A DNA stretch of 64,000 bases from Pseudeuparius sepicola. Taxonomy: Eukaryota > Arthropoda > Insecta > Coleoptera > Anthribidae. A program made the position numbers and the translations under genes. Location of the stretch: assembly GCA_963920635.1 (NCBI GenBank), contig OY987301.1, forward strand, positions 54,318,560-54,382,559. The letters run 5' to 3'. Positions 10,463 through 21,904 of the stretch are shown piece by piece. Below the pieces are notes generated by a model, which saw only the letters and a list, made by a program, of their open reading frames with translations, ran no database searches and was not told the origin of the DNA. Position 1 is the first letter of the stretch. Each line of letters starts with the position of its first letter.

Positions 10463-12340
10463 TCATCCCCCCCTAAGCGAAGTGGTACCATGGCAAATCT
10501 GACTTTCTTCCCAGGATAAGTCTTGATATTTGCAGGAACTTGAGGTGTTGTCGAGGTTTCAACCTGTTGCGATCGTGCTAGAGGTGGCCTCGATGTGCAT
10601 GGGGATGAGGAATCTTGATTATTGTTTTCAAAAACGTCGGAAGTGGCAAGATGGGCTGGTTTGAGTTGTTCGATACTCACGTTGACTTCACGGCCGTCGA
10701 TCTTAATGGTAAACACTCGGTCATTGATTCTTTCAAGTACCTCGTGGGGTCCAGAATATGGTTGATCTAGCGGTCGTTTTACGGCGTCCTGTCTTACGAA
10801 AACATGAGTGCACGTGTATAAGTCCTTATAACAAAACGTCTTTTGTTTGCAGTGATGTGATGCAGGAACAGGCTTGATGCTTCTCATATGTTGACAAAAG
10901 GGGTTCAAGAAGAAGTGAGGATCTTCAGGTGGGTCTTCATGTGTGAAAAATTCACCAGGTATCCTGAGGGTTTTTTCAAAGAGATATTCGGCTGGAGAGG
11001 CCTTAAGGTCTTCTTTGTAGCAGGTCCTTAGTCCCAGTAATACTGTAGGCAAAACTTGGGTCCACTTGTTAGTTTGATGACACATTATACCGGCCTTTAA
11101 GGTGCGGTGCCATCTTTCGACTAAGCCATTAGCCTGCGGGTGGTAGGCGGTTGTACGGATGCGCTTACCACCGACCAGTTGAGAAAGGGCTGTGAAAAGG
11201 GCGCTCTCGAATTGGGATCCCTGGTCTGTTGTGAGAGTCTTGGGGCTACCAAACCGAGCTATCCAGTGCGTGAAGAATGCGTTGGCAACTGTTTCTGCAG
11301 TAATATCTTTGATGGGTACTGCTTCAGGCCATCTTGAAAAGCGATCAATTATTGTTAGGCAGTATCTATATCCTTCAGATTCAGGCAGTGGTCCGATCAA
11401 ATCTATATGTATGTGATTGAATCTCTGTTCGGGATGTAGGAATGAAGCTGGTTGAACGTGGACATGCCGGCCTACCTTAGATCGTTGACAAGGTAGACAG
11501 TTCTTGGACCATTGAGCTATATCTTTGTTCATTGATGGCCAGACATAGCGTTGAGAGATGATTTTGTTAGTAACTCGCCCACTAGGATGTGCCAAATTGT
11601 GAAAGGCATCAAAGACCTGGCGACGCAATGGTTGCGGAACAAAAGGTCTGATATCGTGTGCTGAGACGTCGCAATAGATTCCCTGGTGGTTTGGTCCGTA
11701 AGTCAGTTTGTGAAGCTTCAGTGAAGTGTCGTTGGCTTGCAAATAGTTCTTAAGTTCTTCGTCTGTTGCCTGGATACGAGCAAGTTCATCGAAGTCAATG
11801 ACGGTTGGTAGTCTCAGAGCGTCCACCCGAGACAAGGCATCAGCTACCTCATTTTCGGAACCAGCCAGGTACTTCAAAGTTGTAGTAAACTGGCTGATGT
11901 AACCGAGTTGTCTAACTTGTCTAGGAGATGCTTTATCTGCACGTTGCTGAAATGCAAAGATGAGGGGTTTGTGATCAGTCCTAATGTGAAATTCTCTAGC
12001 TTCTAACCAAGGCCTGAAGAACTTCACAGCTTCGTAGACAGCAGTGAGTTCTCGGTCATACGTGCTATAATTTCGTTGTGCAGGTGAAAGCTTCGATGAA
12101 AAGAATCCCAGTGGTTCCCAAATGTCTGTGTTGCTTTTCTGTTCAAGTACTGCTCCCATCGCAGTATCTGATGCATCGGTGGTAAGGCGAAGTTCTGCTG
12201 ACATGATTGGATGAGCGAGTAGAGTGACATTGGCTACCTGGTTTTTAACCCAGACGAATGCTGCTTCTGTATCAGGTGTCCATTGAACCGGGCGTTTGTC
12301 GTTTTTCCTAGAATCCTTGAGTAGTTCATTTAAAGGTGCT
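10429..12340 (-). CDS. pol, second part: RNase H and integrase
   Basis: The open frame continues RT after a one-base shift; an internal ATG at 12204 is unlikely to be the true start. RNase H comes first, with [24 protein letters not shown] and a downstream TDHKPL. The integrase follows, with an HHCC zinc domain (H-x-AHPSG to CLPC), and a catalytic core with HIDLIGPLP, the second Asp in TTDQGSQFE and the Glu in [15 protein letters not shown]-terminal part has PYSGPHEVL, the GPY/F-type module of Ty3/gypsy integrases. All three D,D,E residues are present. The stop lies in the LTR. Confidence 0.93.
10463..10475 (-). promoter_or_regulatory. Polypurine tract
   Basis: The minus strand reads TAGGGGGGGATGA immediately before the 3' LTR. 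A purine run here primes plus-strand DNA synthesis in LTR elements. Confidence 0.85.
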
Positions 12341-13670
12341 TGATTGCATTTTTAATGTGGCGTCTATAAAAATTCACAGCACCAAGGAATCGTCTAAGCT
12401 CGATTATAGTCTGAGGTTTCGGGAAATCGAGTAGGGCTTTGATACGATCTGGTAAGGGTGATGAACCTTGAGCGGAAATGCGATAACCCAGGAAATCTAC
12501 GCTCTCTGCTCCAAGTATGCATTTGTTTGTATTGAGACTGAGTCCATATTGTTTCAGACGTTCAAGCACTGTGCTAAGGTGCTTCTCATGTTCTTCTGGC
12601 GAGCTTGAGGCAATTAAGAGGTCATCAATGTAAGCATAAATAAAATCAAGGCCATTCAAAACTTCATTTATGAATCTCTGAAATGACTGTGCCGCATTAC
12701 GTAAGCCGAAAGGCATATTTACAAATTCAAATAATCCAAAAGGAGTGATCACTGCCGTTTTGGGGATATCTTCTTCGGCAACTGGAATATGATGAAATGC
12801 ACGTCGAAGGTCTAGTGTGGAAAAGATTGTTTTACCAGGTAGAATTGAGGAGTAGTCTTGAAGCAATGCAATTGGATATCGGTCAGGCACTGTTTGAGCG
12901 TTTAGTTTCCGATAGTCGCCGCAAGGACGCCAATCCCCATTTTTCTTCTTTGCCAAATGAAGTGGACTGGCCCAGGGACTCTTCGAGGGTCTAACGTGGC
13001 CCAATTCAACCATGAGTTTAAACTCTTCTTTAGCTTTTTTCAAGCGTTCTGGTCGTAAAGGTCTAACACGCTCAGAACAAGGGGGTCCTGTTGTAGTGAT
13101 ATGATGTTTGATGGAATGCTTGGGAGCTGAGTAATCGAATGGGTTTCCAAGGACTTCAGGAAACTTCCTCAAAATTTCTGAGTATCTGGAACTGTTGTTG
13201 ATGGTTGTAACTGAAGTGATTGGTGCCGGAGCAAGTATTCCTGTGGCGTCGCATCCTGTATTAAGGTCTATGATGCGTTTGTGCTTGAGGTCAACCAGTA
13301 ATCCATGAGCAAATATTAAGTCTGCGCCTAATATAAGATATGGTACATTGGCAATGCAGAATACCCATCGTATTGGTCGGCGGAGGCCTAAGTTAAGTGT
13401 CAAAGCTCGTTCACCATAAGTTTGGATTTTGGAACCATTGGCAGCATACAGAAAGAGAGGAGCTGGTCTCACCTTGTCTTGGCGGGTGGCTGGAGTGACT
13501 GAGATATCTGCGCCAGTATCAACAAGGAATCTGACAACTGTCGCTCGGTCTTGAACAAAAAGTCGGTGACTCGGTCGACGGAATGTGTCGTCGCCGCCAG
13601 CAACCGTCCAATTTACTGACGGGGGTTGGAGTTTTCCTGCTCGGTTTGCCACGAGCAAGGTTTCGTACAC
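12330..13670 (-). CDS. pol, first part: aspartic protease and reverse transcriptase
   Basis: The frame overlaps the end of gag by 58 bp and sits in the -1 frame relative to it, as expected for translation by -1 frameshifting. Near residue 50 is the protease active site [12 protein letters not shown] follows with [39 protein letters not shown] and the catalytic YIDDLL, then the FLGYRIS connection. The frame stops at 12330 just after [11 protein letters not shown] because of a single-base shift; the coding continues in the adjacent frame. Everything else expected of a Ty3/gypsy pol is in place. Confidence 0.95.
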   Translation of the reverse strand: MYETLLVANRAGKLQPPSVNWTVAGGDDTFRRPSHRLFVQDRATVVRFLVDTGADISVTPATRQDKVRPAPLFLYAANGSKIQTYGERALTLNLGLRRPIRWVFCIANVPYLILGADLIFAHGLLVDLKHKRIIDLNTGCDATGILAPAPITSVTTINNSSRYSEILRKFPEVLGNPFDYSAPKHSIKHHITTTGPPCSERVRPLRPERLKKAKEEFKLMVELGHVRPSKSPWASPLHLAKKKNGDWRPCGDYRKLNAQTVPDRYPIALLQDYSSILPGKTIFSTLDLRRAFHHIPVAEEDIPKTAVITPFGLFEFVNMPFGLRNAAQSFQRFINEVLNGLDFIYAYIDDLLIASSSPEEHEKHLSTVLERLKQYGLSLNTNKCILGAESVDFLGYRISAQGSSPLPDRIKALLDFPKPQTIIELRRFLGAVNFYRRHIKNAIKHL

Positions 13671-14560
13671 TTGGCAGCTTTACCTGCAAATCTTCGGTGA
13701 TAATAGCAAATTCCAGTGTTTTGATTACCATTTCCCTGGTTTGTTTGTGCTGGCTGTGGTGTCTGACTACGGTGACGGTTGTACCTGCTACTGGAACGAC
13801 TGCGAGTACGACGAAAAAGTTGGTCAATTTTGAAGGAAAGGTCGTCGACACGTTTGGTCAGGCCATCAACTTGGGCTTCGAGGTCTGGTTTTGGCACGTT
13901 GAGTGGTACTCTCTTCGAAATTGGCATAAGGCGTCCACCGGTAGTATGGCGTTGTATATTTACTATTTTGTCAGCCAACTGCGCCAAGGCATCGTTGCTT
14001 AAACCATCTGCAGCAGCTAGGGCCACCTGGATATTCTCTGGTAAGCGGTCGAGCCACAAAGTCCTAGTGAAAGCTGCATCTAATCGATTTCCACCTAGTC
14101 GGTGCCTCTCTGCAAGGAGTTCCGAGGGTCTTCGGTCACCCAGTTCGAGGCCTGAGACTAGTGTCTTGAATCGGCGCTCTTGAGTCTCGGAAAAATGATT
14201 CAATAGGGCTTCTTTGATGCGCCCATACTTGTCGGTAGCCGGAGGGTTTGCTATTATATGTTCGATGACTGAAAGTGTGTCCTGGTCCAATCGACTGATA
14301 ACGGCTGTATATTTGGCGAAGTCAGATGTTATTCGTTTGCTGTGAAACTGTGCCTCTATAGCCGTGAACCACAGCTGCACCTTCTTGTTCCACAAAGGAG
14401 GTAAATCAGGTCTGTCGAGACGGTCTACATGGAAATCTTGTGCATGGGATACCGGATGCTGTAGCCCCGTTGAGGGATGTGCTGCATCACCTACCTCCGC
14501 ATCAGGTTGGTCTTGATTATTCCTGGCGCTAGCATGGATATTTTCATTAGGGTTCACCAT
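13613..14560 (-). CDS. gag polyprotein with CHCC zinc motif
   Basis: The 315-codon frame starts with ATG at 14560, 58 bp inside the primer binding site. The centre has the capsid-type segment [18 protein letters not shown] and further on [15 protein letters not shown], which are usual in Ty3/gypsy capsids. An Arg/Ser-rich stretch precedes a C-terminal zinc motif C-x2-H-x9-C-x3-C (residues about 285-302). This CHCC order instead of CCHC is characteristic of CsRn1-type elements. No internal stop is present. Confidence 0.9.
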   Translation of the reverse strand: MVNPNENIHASARNNQDQPDAEVGDAAHPSTGLQHPVSHAQDFHVDRLDRPDLPPLWNKKVQLWFTAIEAQFHSKRITSDFAKYTAVISRLDQDTLSVIEHIIANPPATDKYGRIKEALLNHFSETQERRFKTLVSGLELGDRRPSELLAERHRLGGNRLDAAFTRTLWLDRLPENIQVALAAADGLSNDALAQLADKIVNIQRHTTGGRLMPISKRVPLNVPKPDLEAQVDGLTKRVDDLSFKIDQLFRRTRSRSSSRYNRHRSQTPQPAQTNQGNGNQNTGICYYHRRFAGKAAKCTKPCSWQTEQENSNPRQ

Positions 14561-14617
14561 TTTTTTGTTACAGCGATCTGGTCGTTCGGTGTTTCAACTC
14601 TCACCCGACCCGAACAG

Positions 14618-14635
14618 ATCACGTCGGGGTCACCA
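14618..14635 (-). promoter_or_regulatory. Primer binding site for tRNA-Trp
   Basis: The plus strand reads ATCACGTCGGGGTCACCA, the 3' end of animal tRNA-Trp including CCA, two bases inside the right LTR. Read on the element strand this is TGGTGACCCCGACGTGAT, the minus-strand primer site. It fixes the element's orientation. Confidence 0.9.
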
Positions 14636-14637
14636 GT

Positions 14638-14839
14638 TGTGGGTTTTGTGACTTCCCACAAATTATTAAATTAGTTCTGTGCCTGTTATTTAGGCCGTTA
14701 AACACTTTAAAATAGTATTAAGTTTTATTTTTATTTTTGACAAATAATTATTATGACAAATTATATAATTAACAATGGCAGGACCTGTTGGACTACAATT
14801 TACAATTATTTAACATGCTGACTAGATCTGACCTCCACA
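14638..14839 (-). repeat. 5' LTR of the CsRn1-type element
   Basis: 202 bp, identical to 10261-10462, and followed by the second AAAT target copy. Transcription of the element would start in this copy. Confidence 0.95.
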
Positions 14840-14843
14840 AAAT

Positions 14844-15650
14844 CCATGCCCAGCGCGCCACCTATCGGCAGGTAGCGAAACTAAAACGGCCCTCGTGCGA
14901 AACTTCAGCACGTTTCATTACAGGAATGCTTCCTACGAAGGTACTAGTGTCAATGAATGCGACATAACCTTCAAAAATATACAAACAAAAGTATGGACTA
15001 GTACAGAGAATGACGTGCTATGTGAAATAGGGAAACAAATAACATCACAAAAAACCCAAGAAGCCCAAACATATTTGCAAACTATTTATAATGCGTACCC
15101 AATATTATGGGCGAAAAAGCTATAAAGATCGAAAGGAGAAAATTAGAAAGATTCAAGTACTTACGACTGAACCAATGTCACAGGGGAGAACCACCCCCAC
15201 GGAGACGATTCTATTGCAAATATGGAGCCCTAATAACGATAAAAAAGCAAACATAACGAGAAATAAAGGAATGAGAAGTGTGTCGTTGGTGATGGTAACC
15301 ACTTCAGAGGAAAGTAAGGTAATTGTAAGCAACTAGATCCCAGAGAGGTTGGCTAATGTTGACGTTCTTATTTCAGAGGAAGCGGAAAACTCACAGAACA
15401 CAACTACCTACTCTAGAAGCGTCTTGGTGCAGTAAAAAGGATTATCAGTGAACTAGCGAGCGAAAAAATTAGTGCCCCAAATGAAAGTGAGGGAAGTTCG
15501 TTCTATCGAGAAAAAGATCGTCCTCAGTGGTGTCGAGGTCGACGAAATCATGTAAGCCCCCTAGTTGAGTACTTAATAAAGCATCAAAAAATCAAAAGGT
15601 CACGTAATCAGTCGTTTCATTTATTTTTCTCGTTGACATTTATCCCTTAA
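14844..15650. other. Unassigned DNA left of Polinton 1
   Basis: Two plus-strand frames (14895-15125, 15091-15336) encode 76 and 81 residues without recognisable motifs. Their codon use resembles coding sequence more than the AT-rich flanks do, and they precede the packaging ATPase fragment, so they may be remnants of Polinton genes. I cannot name them. Confidence 0.35.
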
Positions 15651-16028
15651 GTTGTCTCATCGATCCGTCAGAAGCTCTAGAAAATTCGATATTCATATTT
15701 GATGATGTAGCCTGCGATAAACAGAATAAAATCAGAGAATTTTATTCCATGGGGCGACACAGAGCGGTGGACGTCGCTTATCTATGTCAAACGTATTCGA
15801 AAATTCCGTACGCGATAATTGTAACGTGATAGTGTTGTTTAAACAAGACGACGTATATCTGAAACTCGTTTAAGAGGAACACGTGTTGCCAGACGTCACG
15901 TATGAAGTTTTCAAAAATATGTACTGTCAATGTTGGAATGACAGCTATGGCACTCTGGTCATCGTTAAGGATTCTAGCCTGAGAAACGGGCGGTATAGGA
16001 AAGGTTTCGATAAGTATATAAGGCTGTG
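15650..16028 (+). pseudogene. Polinton 1 packaging ATPase (FtsK/HerA type), C-terminal remnant
   Basis: Translation shows a Walker B-like IFIFDDVACDKQ near 15690-15725, then REFYSMGRHRAVDVAYLCQT, followed after a frameshift by CQCWNDSYGTLVIVKDS and RYRKGFDKYIRL before a stop at 16026-16028. Hydrophobic-DD followed by a 'MGRH...YLCQ' segment is typical of the genome-packaging ATPases of Polintons and related viruses, which pump DNA into capsids. The N-terminal half with the Walker A loop is not seen, and at least one frameshift and one in-frame stop break the rest. It lies just upstream of the conserved hypothetical gene, as in other Polintons. Confidence 0.65.
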
Positions 16029-16055
16029 AGTACTTCTCTGACGTTAGTGATCAAC

Positions 16056-17060
16056 ATGCCGCTGACGTTAGAGGAGCAAATTCGAAAAGCGCACCGCGCA
16101 AAGAAAATCAGTGAACTTGCACGAGCGATCAGAAAAAACACAAGGCCTTTATGTTGGGGAAAAATATTCAAACCAGTGACGCAATGTATCAAAACGTTGC
16201 AAATAAAAAAGACATTCTAGACATTGAACCCAAGAAAGAAAAGACAAAAAAAAGTTGAAATCTAAAAAAGAAGAAATTGGGGAAAACACAAGATTACAGA
16301 AAAAAGTGGAAACATTACAGCAACGCATCGAAAAGCTAAAATCAGATTTCCCGCCACTTCTACCAGCTAAGAAAAATGTATAAACAAACATTGAAAAGAT
16401 AAAAGCAGATTTTAAGCAAATACTTCCACCCGACGAGAATAACGATGATGTTTCTGAAGACACGTCTCAGTATTCTCCTACCGTTCTTAAGGACTACATA
16501 GAAGCTTATCCGCCAATAGCTCGATAATACATTAAAAAATTTAATGCATCAGATTCGCCCCAAATTGATAATGTTTACGGACACAAATGGGCATTGGAAA
16601 AAGAAGCTTTAGATTTCGATAGAAAAACGTCGGAGATAATCGTGGGTGATAAAAGATATAAAGGTAAAAATGAACTTTTTCAATTGATTTTTATAACGAA
16701 CCTCGATTCACTGAAGAGGATTATAGAAATTATAATAACATCCTGATTCAAACGTTCGTGCATCTGAACAGCGCGTGGAAATTAAGAGGTACAGGTCGAT
16801 TCAAGTACGTGAATATTATTAGACCGTTAATAAAACCGGAAGAATCTACGAGTAGAACGCGTTTACAAGAGGGGGTGAGCGGTAAAGTATGCATCTTACT
16901 TATAACGAAAAACCAGTAGTACATGTTTTGGGACGACGTCAACGAATTAGTTGACAGATTGCGATTACTGGTGGCATCTAAAAACGCCGGCAACACGTCC
17001 CACGACAACGAAATCGTAGCCATTATAAACAAACTGAAGGCAGCTAAAGTTATTAGATAA
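16056..17060 (+). pseudogene. Polinton 1 conserved hypothetical protein (DUF8207-like)
   Basis: It begins with a basic segment MPLTLEEQIRKAHRAKK, continues through a Lys/Glu-rich coiled-coil-like stretch (about 16200-16430), then a globular part with YGHKW, LDFDRKTSEIIV and YKGKNELFQLIF, an HLNSAWKLRGTGRFKYVNII step, and a C-terminal WDDVNELVDRLRLLVAS followed by a helix with NEIVAIINKLKAA. It ends at TAA 17058-17060. Several frameshifts and stops interrupt it. The same family occurs at 58456-59202 beside Polinton 2 and at 6950-7495. It sits between packaging ATPase and integrase. The molecular function is unknown. Confidence 0.65.
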
Positions 17061-17098
17061 CTTAGTCGCACCGAAGAAAGCTAGTCACAAATTTCGAT

Positions 17099-17718
17099 AT
17101 GAACTCCAAGTATACCAAGGAAAAAGTTCAGTTGATTAGGGAATTACATAAGCCGATACGAAAAAATTACCGTAGCGACACGAAGGCGGCGATAGTAGAG
17201 AGAGTTATCCGCACCTTGAAAGAACAACTACTGTTCATGTATTTCAGTTTAAGCGGCACGTACAAGTGGACCGATATTTTACCGACGCTAGTTGATGAAT
17301 ATAAGATAGGAGACATAGAACCATTCGCATGAAACCTAAAGATGTAGACAAAACAAATGAACGGAACGTCCTTAACGTATCTTTCAATCACGTTAAGACT
17401 TTTGATAAACAAAAGTTTAAACTACGCGACATAGTTAGGATCATCAAAGTCAAGCACATCTTTCAGAAGGGTTACACGCCCAACTGGACGACTGAACTGT
17501 TTAAAATCTCAAAAGTTCAAATTACCAACCCTCCCACATATCTCCTAGAAGGTTTGAACAGAATACCTAGCCAGGGAGGCTTTTACGCCGAAGAATTGCA
17601 AAAAACAGCGGATCCGGACGTCTATTTGGTAGAAAAGGTGTTGCGTAGAAAAGGAAAGAAGATTTTGGTCCATTGGCTGGGGTTCGATAAGACCCACCAC
17701 GCAACAGATGTCTTGTAG
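17099..17718 (+). pseudogene. Polinton 1 integrase with chromodomain, catalytic core deleted
   Basis: The N-terminal YTKEKVQLIRELHKPIRKNY runs directly into the end of the catalytic core, AAIVERVIRTLKEQL, containing the Glu of the D,D,E triad. About a hundred residues that should hold both catalytic Asp residues are missing without loss of frame. A frameshift follows near 17330, after which the C-terminal part continues with NPPTYLLEGL and GGFYAEELQKT. It ends in a chromodomain-like DPDVYLVEKVLRRKGKKILV with HWLGFD. This tail is characteristic of Polinton/Maverick integrases. The protein could not catalyse integration. Confidence 0.8.
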
Positions 17719-17899
17719 TAGTGGCGGAGCATGGGTGACAGTGGCTACGAATCTGATGCAGCCAGCGTCGACGACGTTTCACAGCAAACGACTTAAAGAG
17801 AGAGACTTCTTCTGTTGAAAACATGTTTCCATTTGGCACCTGTTCACGTATATACCGTACATTGTGGTCCACTACGATTTTTTACGCCTGCTGTAAATG

Positions 17900-20025
17900 T
17901 CGTTTGCGGTACCCGAGTAGAATGCGTTATTCGCATTGGTTTTTTCACGCACTTTTTCCCCTCGTCTATTAAGTATGAATACATTTTTGATCTAAGTCCG
18001 ATGAAATGGGTCAAGATACTACCGTTTAATTCACCTTTCATTAACCCTGGTACTTTTTTATTTACAAGCGGAATGTTGTATTTATTATTTGGTGGGTAGT
18101 CGGAGGTGTCAAACCTAGCTATAATTTTCAGAATGAGATCCCGATAAACATCATCGCAACAAATTTCGTACATAAGACTCTCCGTATCAATGTTTAGTAA
18201 TTGACAGTCGGAGGATAAATAGTTTGGTAGCATAAAATCATAATGGAATTCGTAGAGGCAGGTTTTGGATATGTTTAGAATTGCCATTCCAAATACAGGG
18301 GCTTGTTAAAGTTAATATTCGTTTTATTTAATTCAACTCTAATTAAGTTTTCATCAAATGTTGCCCTGCATCTAAAAGTTGTACTTGAAATTAGATTTTT
18401 GGCTCCGTATCTCCCTCCCACTTATTCATTAACTTCACGATTCTATGTTTCCTAATATTTTCCAAGTTTAATAACGTTTTTTTTTAAATAAAACTTGGCC
18501 TTTGTTCTTAATTGGGTTTTAAATTTGATGTACGGAAAAAAAAAGCAAACTGATTAAACTTTAAAATTCGGTGGGTCTTTTCAAGACCAGACCGTGGTTC
18601 AGGGCCTGTTTGAGCGCCCTGTAATGTATTACGTATTTTTCTTTGGGATAAGGGGTAGTCATAAGTTTAGGTAATTCCGAATCTGGCGGTACTCGGTGTT
18701 CGGCCGCAAAAGGTAGATCTTTATGCAAATCATGCAACCCCTCAGGATGTTCTAAATCAACTTCTAAAATATACCCTTCTTTAGCATCGTTGGGAATTTT
18801 AGTAACGTCAATACTGTCAATGTGGTCGACCTATTGAAAACCGCCATGAGGCAAACACTCACATATTGCCCAACCGTACAAATTATTTACGTCTAAATAC
18901 AGAACATATTTGGTGGGATCGCCCGAATTGTGTCCTTTCATGTATTTATTATGGGCTTGCGCGAAGCGCTCACAACATTGGCTCAATCCCCTTCTGACAG
19001 CTCTTTCGACAATTAGCAAAATATCGATATCTTGAAAGGTTTCTAATTTACAACCGGTGAATTTTAACATACAATCGAAAGTACCCAGGCATAGTAGAAT
19101 ACCAAGCGGGATTTAGGCCGTAATTATCGTGACACGACTTTCTGAATGTTTCAAACACGTCAGTAGCAGCATTATATCGGCTTTTAAGTATAAATCTGAA
19201 TATTCACCGATAGTGCCTATATTCAATTTTTTCCGAACCAGTTGTGCGTGAGCGTATTAATTTTCATTGATATTGATGTCATTTAGTTTTTTATAAAATT
19301 TATCGATGGTTGGAAGCGAAGTTTCTTGTAATTTCTCTAAATAGTCGATGTAGTCATAACAAAAAACGCCAACTGATCCGAAGGGATGTCGCAAAATTTC
19401 TTTCTAGAGTTAACAAAATTCTTGCTTTTAAGAGAGGAGGCTAGTGTCTCTAGAGAAAATCTCATGAATCTGAAGGAATCTATAAAATGAAATTTTACAC
19501 TGGTTTCATTATCGAAAATCGTTTCTTTATTGACGGGAAGAAGGGAGATATGATTACGCTTGGCAAGGTCCATGATAATGAAATGACTGTCGTAGGCGCT
19601 GAAATTATGAAATACCACTGGAATCACGAACGTGTTTCGATAATTTAGATTACATGCCTGAAGGCCGTACTCACGAAACCTAGAAGACAAGTGGCAATGA
19701 TCACAAACTATGATATCGTCGGGAGTGAACTATTTTTCACAAATGTGACAATTTGCCGTGGCATTTTTCAAACTTATATTTTGATCCATCGGTTCCACGG
19801 TTGTTAATTTTGACGCAACAAATTTTGCGATTTTCTCCATTTGATCCGCATACCAAGACAATCGGACCATCGATAGTTTTTGAAAAAAGACAAAGGGTCA
19901 TAGTAGGAGCATTTAAAATAAAAAGCGGCACTGAACACCTCATGTTTTTGGTACTTGGAAGTCTGCAACATTACCTCCGAATTGCCATAGGGTTTTAACA
20001 TGGACTCGAAATCTGAATATATAAT
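17900..20025 (-). pseudogene. Polinton 1 protein-primed DNA polymerase B, decayed
   Basis: Read on the minus strand the exonuclease comes first: DFES near 20015 (Exo I), then HNFSAYDSHFI near 19600 (Exo II). The polymerase domain has YLDVNNLYGWA near 18890 (motif A) and LLNIDTESLMYE near 18190 (motif C), then a conserved KYNIPLVNKKVPGLMKGE segment. Such polymerases copy the element from a terminal protein primer. Numerous frameshifts and stops split it into fragments (19943-19737, 19690-19337, 19070-18831, 18287-17844). Motif C reads D-T-E-S where the family has D-T-D-S. The N-terminal side is cut by the foldback element starting near 20030. It converges on the integrase. Confidence 0.85.
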
Positions 20026-20029
20026 ATAC

Positions 20030-20945
20030 AGTGTGTCCCGTTTTTCATGTTAACACCCCTGAAAATCTAAGTAGGTGCATTTTTCGAAAAACCATATAAG
20101 GCATTTTTTTATTTAAAATCTGACACCACAGCGTTAATCAGGACACACCGAAACCCCCATATACCAAAGTTGGACAAAAAGTATACAGGGAGTTCCATTC
20201 TGTAGGGTGTCGAAGTTGAGCAAAATAGGAATTTTAAAGACATCTGGCGAGTCAAGTGTGCCATGGAATCCCTTCAAAACAGTTGCATGGTCAACAGGAC
20301 CACTCAAAATGTTGGTGTGAAAAGATTTACTACAAAAATATACAGGGTATTTTTCTCTGAGCCATCTCAAAATTCTGAATTTTTATTAAACTTTATCTAC
20401 TGGTCAGGAGTGCTCTGGAATCATTGGAAAAATATTAATAAACACAAAAGTAATTCATTTCTTTACAAAATGCCAACCAAGAAATAAAAACAATTTAAAT
20501 TATTGGACCTTTCTCAACAAAGTCACTGTCTAAGATGATACATTTTCTGTGCGTTTCCTGTTGTGGCACATCAGCCACATTAACTGATATGGACTTACTG
20601 ACTGGCAGGCTTCTGTATTTTTTAGATTTAGTTCGTTGATAGTATGTGGAGCGGATTTAATACACTCGATTTTTGACCCGTATATAAGTTCTAAAAATTC
20701 AGTAATTTGAGATGGCACAGATAAGAACACTTTGTATATTTTGTATTGGACCTTTGCGCACCAATACCTTGAGTGCTCCTGTCGAACATTCAACTGTTTT
20801 GAGGGGATTCCATGGCACACTTGACTTGGCAGATGCCTTTAAAATTCCTATTTTGCTCAACTTTGACACCCTGCAGAATGGAACTCCCTGTATATTTGTT
20901 GTTCAAATTTGATATATGGGGGTTTCAGTGTGTTCTGATTAACGC
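20030..20945. mobile_element. Foldback element of the window-wide family, copy in PolB
   Basis: The two ends are inverted copies of each other: 'cagcgttaatcaggacac...' with 'acagggagttccattctg' at 20130-20215 on the left, and the reverse complement at 20855-20945 on the right. The middle holds a stretch (20530-20660) found inverted at 38990-39080 and 55040-55140. It starts within a few bases of the PolB exonuclease motif, so it was inserted into that gene. No transposase is encoded. Confidence 0.75.
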
Positions 20946-21429
20946 TGTGCGTCGTCCGGGTTCCAGGTAAGCAGTCAAAGTCGGTGTTTACACCAACGCA
21001 AAGCACAAGGTTGACGGGAAATACACAAAGTCCCTTTAAGAGGTTTTTCGGCAGATATTCTGGAAAAATCTGGCAAAATTGCCGAACTATGACCTCGGCC
21101 AGCGACTCAACGAAAAAGAATGACGTACCGGAATACCGTTGGCTGTTAACATGTGAGCTAAGTCGATAGGATTATTTGCTACAAGGTAGGTATAACAAAT
21201 CAACAAATTCCCGCACGCCATCCATGCGCCAATAGTATAAGTACCATCTAGAGAGTGAACGTGGGCCCAACATTGCCAAATTCACTCTATTATTTATGAA
21301 GGTATGCTTATAACACCAAAAAAAGGTAACGTACCTATAAACTACTCATTTTGATTTTAGCTTAAACTATGTTTTCCAAATATAAGCATAAAACAAGAGA
21401 AATTTTGGTCCGAATATTAAGTTTCGATG
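20946..21429. other. Unassigned DNA
   Basis: No coding region or repeat was recognised. The stretch at 21160-21260 is close to ordinary AT-rich spacer. Confidence 0.4.
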
Positions 21430-21900
21430 TCAACACCCGCCGCGTTCACCAAGATTTGAAAATGAAGCACCTGAATTGCCGAAAACCGTTACAAAGGGTG
21501 GTTTTAGAAGGCGAAAAGCGTAATAAAAAAAATTCACTTTGTCTTTATGCTTAAGATTTATAATGACTCCCGAACGAATTCTACTTTTGAATGCCGACTT
21601 AATGTCTTCCCGTTTCACCCAACCGCGTCCACTCGCTTTTACTTCGAACCCCGCGTGTTTCATCGTTTTTACGTAAGCTCTGAATCTTTTTAAATGTCCT
21701 AAATTTGTTTGAAGTTTTGCCATCGTACCAGGATTGTATCGACATGCTTTTATAGCACCATAAACGAGCCTAATATTTTTATTAATCAGTTTATGCCAGC
21801 GCTCTTGCATTTTCATGTCCATACCGCCTGTTAGCAAGCGAAACGCTCTTTCACGAACGTTAACAATATCATCACTTACCTCTGCGATTGCTGCAGCCAT
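21430..21900 (-). CDS. Unrecognised 156-residue basic protein
   Basis: An uninterrupted frame with ATG at 21900 encodes a Lys/Arg-rich protein. It has a predicted helical N-terminal half (MAAAIAEVSDDIVNVRERAF), a middle rich in basic residues (KLQTNLGHLKRFRAYVKTMK) and a short aromatic segment FFYYAFRLL near residue 128. No signal peptide or membrane segment is evident. Bases after codon 7 read GAGGTAAGT, a strong splice-donor match, so the first codons could instead be an exon end. It lies 1.4 kb upstream of the PolB remnant on the same strand and may be a Polinton gene or a host exon. Function unknown. Confidence 0.45.
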   Translation of the reverse strand: MAAAIAEVSDDIVNVRERAFRLLTGGMDMKMQERWHKLINKNIRLVYGAIKACRYNPGTMAKLQTNLGHLKRFRAYVKTMKHAGFEVKASGRGWVKREDIKSAFKSRIRSGVIINLKHKDKVNFFYYAFRLLKPPFVTVFGNSGASFSNLGERGGC

Positions 21901-21904
21901 GATG

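Larger units (their letters stand above)
10261..14839 (-). mobile_element. Ty3/gypsy LTR retrotransposon, CsRn1-type, nearly intact
   Basis: This 4579 bp element has two 202 bp LTRs (10261-10462, 14638-14839) with no difference seen between them, and a 4 bp target duplication AAAT (10257-10260, 14840-14843). It is read on the minus strand: right LTR, tRNA-Trp primer site, gag, protease-RT, RNase H-integrase, polypurine tract, left LTR. The primer choice and the CHCC form of the Gag zinc motif are known features of the CsRn1 clade. Identical LTRs imply a recent insertion. The one clear lesion is a single-base frameshift in pol near 12340. Confidence 0.95.

Noticed and set aside
13583..14183. 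Plus-strand frames of 134-139 codons
   Set aside because: They are antisense to gag/pol, which carry recognisable motifs on the minus strand.
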